From a virus: a DNA stretch of 64,000 nucleotides. This document shows positions 28,244 through 37,156 of the stretch, in pieces. Under the pieces are notes generated by a model. That model ran no database searches, was not told where the DNA came from, and saw only the letters and a program-made list of their open reading frames with translations. The stretch is taken from positions 1-64,000 of IMG/VR virus record IMGVR_UViG_3300042327_000405. The stretch is one strand, 5' to 3'. Numbering within the stretch: the first letter of the stretch is position 1; each line of letters begins with the position of its first letter. The translations under genes were made by a program, and so were the position numbers.

Positions 28244-29377
28244 CTATGCGTCTGCTGCAGCGTCAGCGAATGCGATTGCATCCTCTTCTTCCCAGTTGAT
28301 ACCGAAGCGAACGAATACAGTGTATTCAATTGTATCCTTCTTCGCTACGTACTCACGGTTTACAGTGATGTCTCTTTGGAATCCCCATACACGGTTTGCA
28401 GGGAATGTCAAATCGATATAGCCTGCTGGGTAGTAAGGAACTTCCTGAACTTCGATTCCGAGAACACGAGTTGTACGTGCTCCACCGAATGTCTGTCCGA
28501 TACCATCAAGGTATGACTGGCGGTTTGCTTGGGTTGATCCTGGGACCTGTCCAGCAAATGCTTCTGCTACTGCATCAGCAAGTGTACCGTTGTTCTTAAC
28601 GATTCCACCGAATGCATCTGTACCTGCGTAGAACTTAAGATTGTTCTTAAGTGCACGGTACTTACGTGGCATTGCATTGATGATGCCCTGCATTACATCA
28701 GGTGTCCAAGCATTATCTGCTACGGTTACTACTGACTCATGTGCATCTCCGTTTGTCTTTACCTTATTGATAAAGCCTGGCATGATTGACAAGAATGCTC
28801 CTGTTGCACCATCACCATTGATAGCGAGATCTTCGATATCGTTTGCGAATGCGTTGGTCATCAAGCGTACCAAGTGATCTTCTAGAGCGTCACCTTCTAC
28901 ACCATCTTCCAATGATTCTGCTGTTACTTCCCAATCAAGACGAATCTTCTTGGTAGTAAGTTCGACCTTAGAGAATGTTGCGCCTGTGTTTGTGTAGTTA
29001 CCAACTGCTTGCGCTGCTGCACGAATTACACGCTCTCCGACGTTTACCTTCTCAAGTTCCATAGAATTAGCCTTCATTGTTACACGACGGCCATCCTTTG
29101 CTAATACTGTTGCATCCCAAACATAGTCGATAAAACGACGTGCCTGCTCAGGGCGCAAAATTCCAGAAGCCGCTGAACCACTAGGGTTAACAGCGTTTGC
29201 TCCGCTTGTAGATCCAAGAGTTGCTGTTGGAATGTTGCCCAGTGTGTCTGCTCCTGGGTTTGATACTCCACCAATTCCACCTGATGCGAAAGCACCTTGA
29301 CCCTGGTAAAGTCCTGGTGTTGTTCCACCTAGATCTCCCGCAGCGCCTGGCTGGTTTTTGATTATTTCTTCTGACAT
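28244..29377 (-). CDS. major capsid protein (HK97 fold)
   Basis: A 377-residue protein downstream of the protease/scaffold gene and followed by a hairpin, as expected for the most abundant virion protein. Features include a Gly-rich N-terminal arm, a helix/strand region (RFIDYVWDATVLAKDGRRV), ELTTKKIRLDWEVTAESLED near residue 150, the DLAINGDGATGAF segment typical of HK97-like capsids, and a beta-rich P domain (INRE... FVRFGINWEEEDA at the end). The ATG at 29377 is preferred to 29404 because AGGAGGTGAC precedes it. Confidence 0.85.
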   Translation of the reverse strand: MSEEIIKNQPGAAGDLGGTTPGLYQGQGAFASGGIGGVSNPGADTLGNIPTATLGSTSGANAVNPSGSAASGILRPEQARRFIDYVWDATVLAKDGRRVTMKANSMELEKVNVGERVIRAAAQAVGNYTNTGATFSKVELTTKKIRLDWEVTAESLEDGVEGDALEDHLVRLMTNAFANDIEDLAINGDGATGAFLSIMPGFINKVKTNGDAHESVVTVADNAWTPDVMQGIINAMPRKYRALKNNLKFYAGTDAFGGIVKNNGTLADAVAEAFAGQVPGSTQANRQSYLDGIGQTFGGARTTRVLGIEVQEVPYYPAGYIDLTFPANRVWGFQRDITVNREYVAKKDTIEYTVFVRFGINWEEEDAIAFADAAADA

Positions 29378-29400
29378 ATTGTCACCTCCTAGTGATTTGT

Positions 29401-29979
29401 TCATTTGAATAGATCGGCTGTTTTGAGGAAACTACCGCCCCATAGGGATTTTTCAACCATTTCAGGTTGAGACTGGAAGATATCGCCGATATCTCCAGAC
29501 TTTCGGAATGCGGTGTCTGCTTCCACAGCGTCTACTCGTTTTCCAAATTCATTAAACTCATTTGATACTGCTGCAATATCTTTTGCAACTGCCTCAAATG
29601 AATCCTTTACTGTGTCAACATCTACCTTTGAAGACTTAAGAAGTTCTACTTCTGCTTGCAAAGATTTTACTGTTGATAATAGATCGCTAAAGGCTGATTC
29701 TAGAGTATTCTTCATTTCAGTAACTGCAATTGCAATTACTTCTTCTGACTTAGATACTTCTACAACTGCTTCTGTTACTGTTTCAACTGCTTCAGCATCT
29801 TCTGCTTTAGCAATCTCTTCTACTACGACTTCGTCTGCCTTGACAACATCTGTTGCCTCAACCTCTTCTGCCTTAGCAACTTCTTCAATAACTTCTGCAA
29901 CTGATGCATCTGCCTCTGGAGCGACCATAACATCTTCAACTACGTCTGTCTTTTCGACTTGTGTTTTTGATTTTGTCAT
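29401..29979 (-). CDS. nested in-frame scaffold protein
   Basis: Internal ATG at 29979 within the protease gene, same frame, giving a 192-residue product (MTKSKTQVEKTD...). A full AAGGAGG site at 29988-29994 lies eight bases before it, far stronger than chance coding sequence usually gives. The product would be scaffold alone, in excess over the protease fusion, as in the lambda C/Nu3 arrangement. Confidence 0.75.
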   Translation of the reverse strand: MTKSKTQVEKTDVVEDVMVAPEADASVAEVIEEVAKAEEVEATDVVKADEVVVEEIAKAEDAEAVETVTEAVVEVSKSEEVIAIAVTEMKNTLESAFSDLLSTVKSLQAEVELLKSSKVDVDTVKDSFEAVAKDIAAVSNEFNEFGKRVDAVEADTAFRKSGDIGDIFQSQPEMVEKSLWGGSFLKTADLFK

Positions 29980-30738
29980 AGGTTGTACCTCCTTGTTAAT
30001 CTTAGAAGTATTAATGCCTTTAGCACTATCAACTAAGAATTTTATCATGTCTATCTTTTCATTATCCGTTTTTTCAACGAAACCTATATTTGCCATTTGT
30101 TCACCAGTAGTTGGACTTAACTCTGACTCATTTTCTGAAACCATTACAATTCCCGATTCTTTATCATAAAAAACATTTTCTAAAACTGTTTCATCAGCCT
30201 TGATAACATCTACGCCATCAACCTTTTCAACAGAAACAATATTGGCAAATTGATTTGCTGGGGAATCTACAAGACTCAACTCAATCAAATCGTATTGCTT
30301 AATAATTCTAATTGCTTTGTCTGACTTTTCATCAAACCCATCGTCCCACTTATTCATTTTTCCGCCAATAGAAAAACCAGCAAGAGTTCCGTCTAGAACC
30401 TTTTCCCAAGTATCTTGTGCACCCTTTGAAACATAAGCAGATACAAATACTCCATTATAAAATTTCTTTGATTCTGGATCAAAATATTTTTCTGCTTTGA
30501 AGTTTACCATCTTGCCTACTGCTAGTGGCTGGTGCATTTCTCTAATGTTCCCTCGGAATTTTGCAAATGCTTCCATTGATGCTTCTGCTGTTACAATGTC
30601 GTCTTGCTTGTCAATATTATCAAGTGATGCAAACCCAGATACGATTCGTCGCTCTTTGTCTACCTTACTAAAAGGCATTGAAAGACGCAGATTATCCCCA
30701 TCTGAATTCCAATGGGCCTTAGATATATTGCTCACCAT
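29401..30738 (-). CDS. prohead protease fused to a scaffold domain
   Basis: A 445-residue protein. Residues 1-180 look like an XkdF/HK97-type serine protease: EMHQPLAVGK supplies a candidate catalytic His, GFSIGGKMN a candidate Ser, and YDLIELSLVDSPAN is the family's closing motif. The remaining ~265 residues are acidic and helical with EVAKAEEVEATDVVKADE-type repeats and a coiled coil (LLSTVKSLQAEVELLKSS), as in scaffolds. The protein would mature the prohead and be removed with the scaffold. The start lies close to a TATATA box (5 bases), so it may be leaderless. Confidence 0.8.
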   Translation of the reverse strand: MVSNISKAHWNSDGDNLRLSMPFSKVDKERRIVSGFASLDNIDKQDDIVTAEASMEAFAKFRGNIREMHQPLAVGKMVNFKAEKYFDPESKKFYNGVFVSAYVSKGAQDTWEKVLDGTLAGFSIGGKMNKWDDGFDEKSDKAIRIIKQYDLIELSLVDSPANQFANIVSVEKVDGVDVIKADETVLENVFYDKESGIVMVSENESELSPTTGEQMANIGFVEKTDNEKIDMIKFLVDSAKGINTSKINKEVQPMTKSKTQVEKTDVVEDVMVAPEADASVAEVIEEVAKAEEVEATDVVKADEVVVEEIAKAEDAEAVETVTEAVVEVSKSEEVIAIAVTEMKNTLESAFSDLLSTVKSLQAEVELLKSSKVDVDTVKDSFEAVAKDIAAVSNEFNEFGKRVDAVEADTAFRKSGDIGDIFQSQPEMVEKSLWGGSFLKTADLFK

Positions 30739-30791
30739 TATATTATATACCCCTTTTTTCCATATCTTAAATATTGAGATGCCAAAAGCAA

Positions 30792-31385
30792 CTATCTTCT
30801 GTCATACTTAACCCAATAGGGTTTTGTTGATTTTAAAAATAACTCAAGGCTTTCTTCTCCTAGGCTAAATACCTGCTCTGCTACTCGATAATACTGAGTG
30901 TCTTTTTTTGCCAAATGAACAAAAAGAAGCAATAAATAGTCTTTTTCATCTGTAGATGGCCAGGCTGGTCTTAAATGAAAGTCATGGTCTCCCGCAAGGA
31001 AAAATACAGAGTTTATAGGATTTGAAAAACTTTGATCTTCAATAATCAGAGGCCAGTCAAGTGTAGAATCAATTGCAACATCCATAACCCATTCTCCAGT
31101 AACTAAGTCTTTGTGACCTCCTAGTTGTGGAATATTTTTACCTTTAATTTGATACAAAACTATCTGAGAATAGATCACCTCTAAAGATTCTTCATTGGTT
31201 TCTTTTCTTGCTTTATCTAGTAATAGGCTCTTAATTTCTTCTGGTAAAAGTAATATCTTATAATATCTTGTAAACTCTTCGCTATAGTCCATGTTGGCTG
31301 GATCTTTAACTTGTGAAAAAACAAAATCTTGTACCTGTTTAAATGTTTCTTTATCAAAAAAATCATATTTAACTATAGATTTCAT
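30792..31385 (-). CDS. hypothetical protein, possibly 2OG-oxygenase-like
   Basis: A 197-residue protein wedged between portal and protease, where no morphogenesis gene is expected. It has an HxD-like site (GGHKD, near residue 113) and a later His in AGDHDFHLRPAWP, which could be the metal-binding His of a 2OG-Fe(II) double-stranded beta-helix. The arginine that binds 2-oxoglutarate is not clear, so the fold may be degenerate. Its start overlaps the portal stop. Confidence 0.5.
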   Translation of the reverse strand: MKSIVKYDFFDKETFKQVQDFVFSQVKDPANMDYSEEFTRYYKILLLPEEIKSLLLDKARKETNEESLEVIYSQIVLYQIKGKNIPQLGGHKDLVTGEWVMDVAIDSTLDWPLIIEDQSFSNPINSVFFLAGDHDFHLRPAWPSTDEKDYLLLLFVHLAKKDTQYYRVAEQVFSLGEESLELFLKSTKPYWVKYDRR

Positions 31386-32977
31386 TATGTGGTGGACCGC
31401 CCCTCTCCTTTTGGATTTCTGCCAGCAACTGTTGAAGTGCTGTCAGAATTGTTATTTGTTCTTTCTGCATCTCGTGACCTTGTTGTAGTTGCCTCTGCTG
31501 CAGTTGTTGGCTTAAGGTCTAAGACCTCGTCACCACCATCTCTTTGTGGCATATCTAAAACAACTCTTGCCTCATTAGGAGTTATAATTTGATTCTTAAC
31601 ATAACGCTCAAGAATTTGAGACTGAGCAATTTCATCTGTAAGTGTTAGTTCATTAAACATAAACTCAATGATGTCTGTCTTTTCACGAATAATCTTATTG
31701 ATCATTTTTTCAAGTTGTCTTTGTGCTGGTCGTGCAACTTGCTCCTTAAAGGTGCGATCCTGTGCAAGTGCTGCTGCAATAGATCCAGAATCGCCACCTC
31801 CAAGTTTAGACAGTGGCACTTGGTGTGCTACTAGGATGTCATCACGGTTTTGTTTACGATACTCTTTAAATGAGCCGTCTTGTATACCGTCTTCGATGGG
31901 TTCCATTTTAAATTCAACTTTGTTATTTTCGCTATCACCTGGAAGTGGAATATATAGCGTTCTGTGTGACTGCCCTCTGAGATTTGTTTGCAAGAATCGA
32001 AACATCTTATCTTCTGCATCTCCAGAAAGTTTTGCACCCTTTAATGTTACAACATAACGTGGTACTGCCTTGTTTGCAAAGTAATCAATATTGTATTGTG
32101 AAGCAAGCGAGTCTCCGTGTAATGAGTTTATTGCCGACATAATGTCTGGAACTCCGTAAAATGTATTCAGAGGTGAGTACTGTTTGAAATGAATAATTTC
32201 GTTTGGTCTGGCATCTGTTGTTAGTGGGTTTTGATTCTTTGCTCCAAAGTTACGGAAGTAAACAATCTTGTTTCCAATGATCTGAACGTACCCGTCTTTG
32301 ATTCTTCGTACTCTCATTGTTGTTGCTGGTATATGTCCAACGTAACCAATTTCTCCACGAGTGGTTCTACCAATTTCTAAATAACCGTTTCCAGTTGACT
32401 GAAGATCTGTGTAAACCTTTTCCATTGTTGCAGTAAATGAGTCATCATCATTTAATGACTCTAGCCAGTCTCTTACTTCAATCTTTGCTCTTTCAATTCT
32501 CTTACGTGCTTTTTGTGTAGCACTGTTATCTTCTGAAGATTCAAGCCTTAACATTGTTCTTGGAGAAACCTTAAACTCATAGCCAAGGCCTACAATGTTT
32601 TCTACCTTTGCATCAATTGCTGCGTGGTTTGCAAATGAGGTATCGTAGTAGTTTGCTAATTCATAAAGATTCCATGGTGGTGTAATAACATCAAACATTC
32701 CGTAGCCGTTTACATACACAAGACCTGGGTTTATTTCTTTTGACTGTGCTCCATCAATACCGCTTTTTCCAGCAAGGGCTGCAGTTGTATACTGAGTTGT
32801 TGGCTCAACCATCTTTGTTGCAGATCTGCTAATGCGTCTTTTAAAGTTTGCTTCTAGTCCATCAAGAGATTTTAATGAATCCCAATTTCCATTAAAGGGG
32901 TCGGACTTTGAAAATGTTTCATCTTTCTTTATTGCATCATCAATTCGTGCTTGGATCTCGTAATCGTTATCTTCCAT
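31385..32977 (-). CDS. portal protein
   Basis: A 530-residue protein. PPWNLYELANYYDTSFANHAAID is cut here to its sense: a classic start of the portal core near residue 110. Further evidence is YLEIGRTTRGEIGYVGHIPA, IIHFKQYSPLNTFYGVPDI (the portal 'clip' region) and QVPLSKLGGGDSG near residue 395. The C-terminus is a disordered Thr/Ser/Asn-rich tail. It forms the ring through which DNA is packaged. Encoded just upstream of the protease and capsid genes. Confidence 0.9.
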   Translation of the reverse strand: MEDNDYEIQARIDDAIKKDETFSKSDPFNGNWDSLKSLDGLEANFKRRISRSATKMVEPTTQYTTAALAGKSGIDGAQSKEINPGLVYVNGYGMFDVITPPWNLYELANYYDTSFANHAAIDAKVENIVGLGYEFKVSPRTMLRLESSEDNSATQKARKRIERAKIEVRDWLESLNDDDSFTATMEKVYTDLQSTGNGYLEIGRTTRGEIGYVGHIPATTMRVRRIKDGYVQIIGNKIVYFRNFGAKNQNPLTTDARPNEIIHFKQYSPLNTFYGVPDIMSAINSLHGDSLASQYNIDYFANKAVPRYVVTLKGAKLSGDAEDKMFRFLQTNLRGQSHRTLYIPLPGDSENNKVEFKMEPIEDGIQDGSFKEYRKQNRDDILVAHQVPLSKLGGGDSGSIAAALAQDRTFKEQVARPAQRQLEKMINKIIREKTDIIEFMFNELTLTDEIAQSQILERYVKNQIITPNEARVVLDMPQRDGGDEVLDLKPTTAAEATTTRSRDAERTNNNSDSTSTVAGRNPKGEGRSTT

Positions 32978-32979
32978 GA

Positions 32980-33366
32980 TTAGTCCTCATCTCCATATTT
33001 AGCAATCGTATCTTTTGCTGCTTGTACTGCTCCAAGATCGTTAAGTGATGGAATTAGGCCAGCATTTAGTCTGTCTACCTGCTCAGAATATTCTTCTTCT
33101 GAAACTCTTGTTAGTCCTGGAACAAATACGCATGTCCCGTCTCCTGGATCACCGTAGTGCATTGCAGTCTTTTTTAATTCTGCCATTCTAGAAATATCGT
33201 TTTTATCTGAAGGAATATTAAGTACGGAACCATTTCCGTCTGTGAACCATTTGCCATTTGCCTTTTTATACACATAAAGGCCCCAGTCATAGTTCTTTTC
33301 AATGACTTGTCGTCTCACATTTTTTACAATTGGTTCACCAGTTTTTGGGTTTATTAAGGAATCCAT
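32980..33366 (-). CDS. small head-associated protein
   Basis: A 128-residue protein immediately before portal (2-base gap). It contains YDWGLYVYKKANGKWFTDGN and a charged, helical C-terminus (LGAVQAAKDTIAKYGDED). I choose the ATG at 33366 rather than 33372 because a TATACT box ends 7 bases upstream of 33366. Role unknown; possibly a head or packaging accessory. Confidence 0.65.
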   Translation of the reverse strand: MDSLINPKTGEPIVKNVRRQVIEKNYDWGLYVYKKANGKWFTDGNGSVLNIPSDKNDISRMAELKKTAMHYGDPGDGTCVFVPGLTRVSEEEYSEQVDRLNAGLIPSLNDLGAVQAAKDTIAKYGDED

Positions 33367-33373
33367 AACCATA

Positions 33374-33382
33374 AGTATACCA
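33374..33382 (-). promoter_or_regulatory. extended -10 promoter for a leaderless start at 33366
   Basis: TGGTATACT on the minus strand, seven bases before the ATG, with no ribosome site. It would drive the small head gene and portal. Confidence 0.6.
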
Positions 33383-33384
33383 TA

Positions 33385-36300
33385 TTAAACTGGATCTACT
33401 ACGACTTGGCTCCAATTTACGTCTGAGTACTGGGTATACTTGTAATTGCCAAACCTCAAAACCTTGTCATCATCTACTATTATTTTATTTGTTCCCGTAT
33501 AACTCTTATAAACTTCAGACGGGTCAACACCATAATAACTGGTTTCTGATAAAACAAGAACCTTGTTCCAGTTAAATGAACCAGGATTCCAAAATTTCCA
33601 ATCTAAATCAGTAGAATTAAGAACCTTAACTCTAAGCCAAGGCCTTTCAGAAATATTCTGAACCTCCTGAAGATTTGTTGCCTGGTAGAAAGATATGTTA
33701 TTAAATAGTAGTGGTCCAGTTAGCCTAATTGCTCCCTCAAAATATGAGAAGTCTAGGCTATCTGCAAAACTAATACCAAGGAATCCCCAGTCTTGTAAAG
33801 TGACAACTGGCTCTTTGACAATCTTTCCGTTCCAATAAAATCCTATTCCATTTTGAACTAAACCAGTTTTTGCGTCAATTGCATAAATTTTTGCTCGCCT
33901 TCCACTTGGATCGCAAGCAACAAGGTAAAACTTAATGTATGAGCCTTTACTTTCTATTTCAAAAATTTGTGTTGGAGCGTATGGGAAATAGTCTCCATCA
34001 AATCTAATAGCAAGTTGCATAGCAATAACTTTAAATCCTTCTGCTCTACTCTGATTGACTGGAATCATAAGCCCTCGATTAATAAGGGGATCATAAATTC
34101 CTTTTAATTGAATTCCACTTGTCTTAGTTAAATAAAGATAAGGCGATGATGCATTATAAATTGAAAAAGGATTATTCTTTTTAAAATTATAGTAAATACC
34201 ATTTTTTGTGTAAGGGTATATAGGTGTCCCAAATCTAGTACCAATAGGACTTGCGTCCGACTCATTAAGCGCTTGAGATGCATAAGACATATTTTTAATA
34301 CTTACATTATTTGTTTCAGAATTCTTTACATTAATATCTATGTGTGTTACTATTGATAAATCATTAAAATCAACTCCTATAGGAGGATATATAATCATGT
34401 TATCTACAACTTCATACTTTGTTGTCATCCAGTCTGATCCTGGAATTAAGACTCCGTTTCTTGCAGGCTTTTCTATTTTAGAAAAATAAGACGAAGTTGC
34501 ATTTGCGCCGAGTTCTGTGTACTGGAATGTTATATATGTTTTTACAAGTGCACCCTCAGTATCATACCTGTAGTCTTTTGCAACCTTATTTTTTAAATCT
34601 TCATAATCGTTATAACCAGTAAATAGATAGTTATCTAATGATTCATAAGTTCTTTGAACTGGAGAACCGTATTGATTTTCAAGATCTAAATATGTCCAGT
34701 CTACTGGATCAGTTTCTATGGCAATTGTTTTTGTTGGAATTGGATAATTAACATTAAACTGTATAAAATCAAGATCAAAATATTGATCTCCTCTTTTATC
34801 AAAAACTGATTCTGCAAAATAAGTTAGTGGTAGATTATCTTCCCAATAAGCGTTTGAAGCAACAGCAAGCGTGTATCTATTAAATAAAATACTTGGGACC
34901 AAAGTGTAACTTGCTATATGCTCAATCAAAAAGTCTTCTTCTAAAAGAATTACTCCTCCTCCAGAAATTGCTCCTGTAACAGTATCAGTTGTCCCGCCAG
35001 AGGGTGGTAAAGAGGTTGTGTCAATGCCTGCATCAATATCTATTTGTTGGTTATTTTGATAAGCAAGGAATAAGTCTTCGTTTAGTTTTGTAACTCCTAT
35101 TTCATTAAACAAGTTTTTTATTTTTTGAAAATTATAATCTGTTGCAAACCCTACATTGTAAATTTTACCATTAAATGTTGCCGTATTAGTCTTATCTCCT
35201 CCAACATACATTCTCAAATCTGAAAAAGAGCCAAAAAAATCTGACACAGGATTTCCAAAGATTTCCACAAATCTAGGAATGTTAATACCTACTTCAAAAA
35301 ATTCATTTTGATTTAAGACTTCAGAAGAATATAAAGTTTCTGAATTTCCATTAATGCTTATTATATATTTTAAAATGTTGTTTTCTACTTGTATTTTAAA
35401 ATAATTAGAAGTATTTTCTTTTTCAATTTTAAAAAGTATTTGTGGCGTAGTTGCGTTATTTTTTAATTGAAAGCAGCCATAGAATGCTGATACAGGAGTT
35501 TTTAAAACATCAAAGTTTTCAAAGAACAAATATCCAAAGACATTGTCCCAAGAAGAGTTTGGCCTAAAAGAAAAATATTCTCTATCGTCATAAAAAAAAT
35601 CTGCAGGGTTTAATATATTATTAGAAATTTTATTATCTTGAAATAGTTCTAATTTTGTTTTAGAAGAAAGGATTACCTCTGGAAGTGGGTGAGAAATTAC
35701 AGACAAAGATCTATTTGATGTTGAAATATTATCACCAAACCCTTGACTCCAAGATCCTGTTTTTGGATAAGAATAATTTGCCGTATAGTCTGCAAATGAA
35801 TAGTCAATTGCAATTGATGTACCACTATATGATGTATTAATGTTTTCTGGAATCTCAACTCCTTGACCAAAAACATATCTTCTTTTTGCAACCTGATTAG
35901 CAACTAAATATGGATAGATTCCAACACAGTCTATATCTATTGAAGAGATATCCTCATAAGCATAAAATCCAATCCAGTCTTGATCTTTGCCATTTACAAT
36001 CTTTGATGGAAGATCTGCCGTTTCTTGAATATAGGGAATAGATATTACTTCTTCTCCATTAATTAAAAGAGAGGCATTGTCTTTTCCAACTTTTAAATGA
36101 ATAAGCATTGGCCTTGTCCATTCACCAACATAATTAGTTTTATACTCATTACCAATTTTTAAACCTACTGATGGACCGTCTACATATATTCCATCTAAAG
36201 AGTTTATTGGGCCTATAATTCTTTTGGTTTCATTAGTATAAGAATCTATTCTTATCCATGCTTCTAAAGTATATTGTTTATACTGTCCAGACTTATTTAG

Positions 36301-37131
36301 CATTCCAACACCAGGGAATATGATAGACGGCATGCCATTGTTTTCATATAAGGTTGTATGTCCATCAGTGCCATATACTAAAGGTATTCCAGAATTTTTT
36401 GCTTTTAACATATTGTTAGAAGAAAGATAATAGGCATCTAGTTCTTGCAAGCCATAGCATTTTGCAACTAAACCCTTTTGTGGTGAAAGAGATATGGTTG
36501 AAGGAATATTTATAAGTTCCGTCCCCAAAGATGTTGAAGAAAATTCTTCTGACCACTGTCCCAAAGTTATTCCGTTAATTCTAAAGGCATTTTCTGTTTT
36601 TGAATTTCCTACAAAGTTAATTTTAATAATCAATTTAAATTCTGATTCAGTTTTAGGAATATCAAATGTTTCTGATATAAAAATCCAACTTCTATTTATT
36701 ACTGAATTAAAACTTTTTAAATTAATAATATTTTGACCGCTTGTTGTATCTGTATATTGGTATCCAATTTCAAATCCAGAGACATAAGAGCCTTCTGAAT
36801 ACAAGTAGGATCCTATTGAGAAGGTTCCTAAATATTTGTTTAGGTCAGATGTCTTAATTGTATATTTACTTTTTAAAACTACTGATGCATTTTTATCAGA
36901 TGTGGGGTTTGCGACAACTCTTCCAACAAAACTGTCTGTGAATGGCTCACTTAGCGACTGGGGAAAACTGGAGGCCACGCCACCAACTATTTCCCATTTT
37001 GTGGGATCAGAGATAAATCTTTTATCTTCAGAAATTAAAGAAATATAGTCAGCATTATCATCAAGTGCCCATAGCCCAATAGGGTGTTCTGCAAACACTT
37101 TTTCTGCGTAGAGGTTTGATGGAATAGACAT
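33385..37131 (-). CDS. large LamG-like structural protein, 1248 aa
   Basis: The N-terminus describes a virion protein (YAEKVFAEHPIGLWALDDNADYIS is abbreviated here). Residues about 275-410 form a concanavalin/LamG-like jelly-roll (QYTLEAWIRIDSYTNETKR ... WTRPMLIHLKVGKDNASLLI). A second similar block lies near 1040-1140. No enzyme motif was found. The gene lies upstream of portal and downstream of the reductase, so it could be a head fibre or a long side fibre that binds glycans. The start has a TGGTAAAAT box nine bases upstream and no ribosome site. Confidence 0.7.
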   Translation of the reverse strand: MSIPSNLYAEKVFAEHPIGLWALDDNADYISLISEDKRFISDPTKWEIVGGVASSFPQSLSEPFTDSFVGRVVANPTSDKNASVVLKSKYTIKTSDLNKYLGTFSIGSYLYSEGSYVSGFEIGYQYTDTTSGQNIINLKSFNSVINRSWIFISETFDIPKTESEFKLIIKINFVGNSKTENAFRINGITLGQWSEEFSSTSLGTELINIPSTISLSPQKGLVAKCYGLQELDAYYLSSNNMLKAKNSGIPLVYGTDGHTTLYENNGMPSIIFPGVGMLNKSGQYKQYTLEAWIRIDSYTNETKRIIGPINSLDGIYVDGPSVGLKIGNEYKTNYVGEWTRPMLIHLKVGKDNASLLINGEEVISIPYIQETADLPSKIVNGKDQDWIGFYAYEDISSIDIDCVGIYPYLVANQVAKRRYVFGQGVEIPENINTSYSGTSIAIDYSFADYTANYSYPKTGSWSQGFGDNISTSNRSLSVISHPLPEVILSSKTKLELFQDNKISNNILNPADFFYDDREYFSFRPNSSWDNVFGYLFFENFDVLKTPVSAFYGCFQLKNNATTPQILFKIEKENTSNYFKIQVENNILKYIISINGNSETLYSSEVLNQNEFFEVGINIPRFVEIFGNPVSDFFGSFSDLRMYVGGDKTNTATFNGKIYNVGFATDYNFQKIKNLFNEIGVTKLNEDLFLAYQNNQQIDIDAGIDTTSLPPSGGTTDTVTGAISGGGVILLEEDFLIEHIASYTLVPSILFNRYTLAVASNAYWEDNLPLTYFAESVFDKRGDQYFDLDFIQFNVNYPIPTKTIAIETDPVDWTYLDLENQYGSPVQRTYESLDNYLFTGYNDYEDLKNKVAKDYRYDTEGALVKTYITFQYTELGANATSSYFSKIEKPARNGVLIPGSDWMTTKYEVVDNMIIYPPIGVDFNDLSIVTHIDINVKNSETNNVSIKNMSYASQALNESDASPIGTRFGTPIYPYTKNGIYYNFKKNNPFSIYNASSPYLYLTKTSGIQLKGIYDPLINRGLMIPVNQSRAEGFKVIAMQLAIRFDGDYFPYAPTQIFEIESKGSYIKFYLVACDPSGRRAKIYAIDAKTGLVQNGIGFYWNGKIVKEPVVTLQDWGFLGISFADSLDFSYFEGAIRLTGPLLFNNISFYQATNLQEVQNISERPWLRVKVLNSTDLDWKFWNPGSFNWNKVLVLSETSYYGVDPSEVYKSYTGTNKIIVDDDKVLRFGNYKYTQYSDVNWSQVVVDPV

Positions 37132-37156
37132 TATAGGTCTATTTTACCACAGAAGG

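Noticed and set aside
30792-31385. Possible terminase subunit next to portal
   Set aside because: No Walker A/B or nuclease motif is present; the HxD...H pattern fits an oxygenase better.
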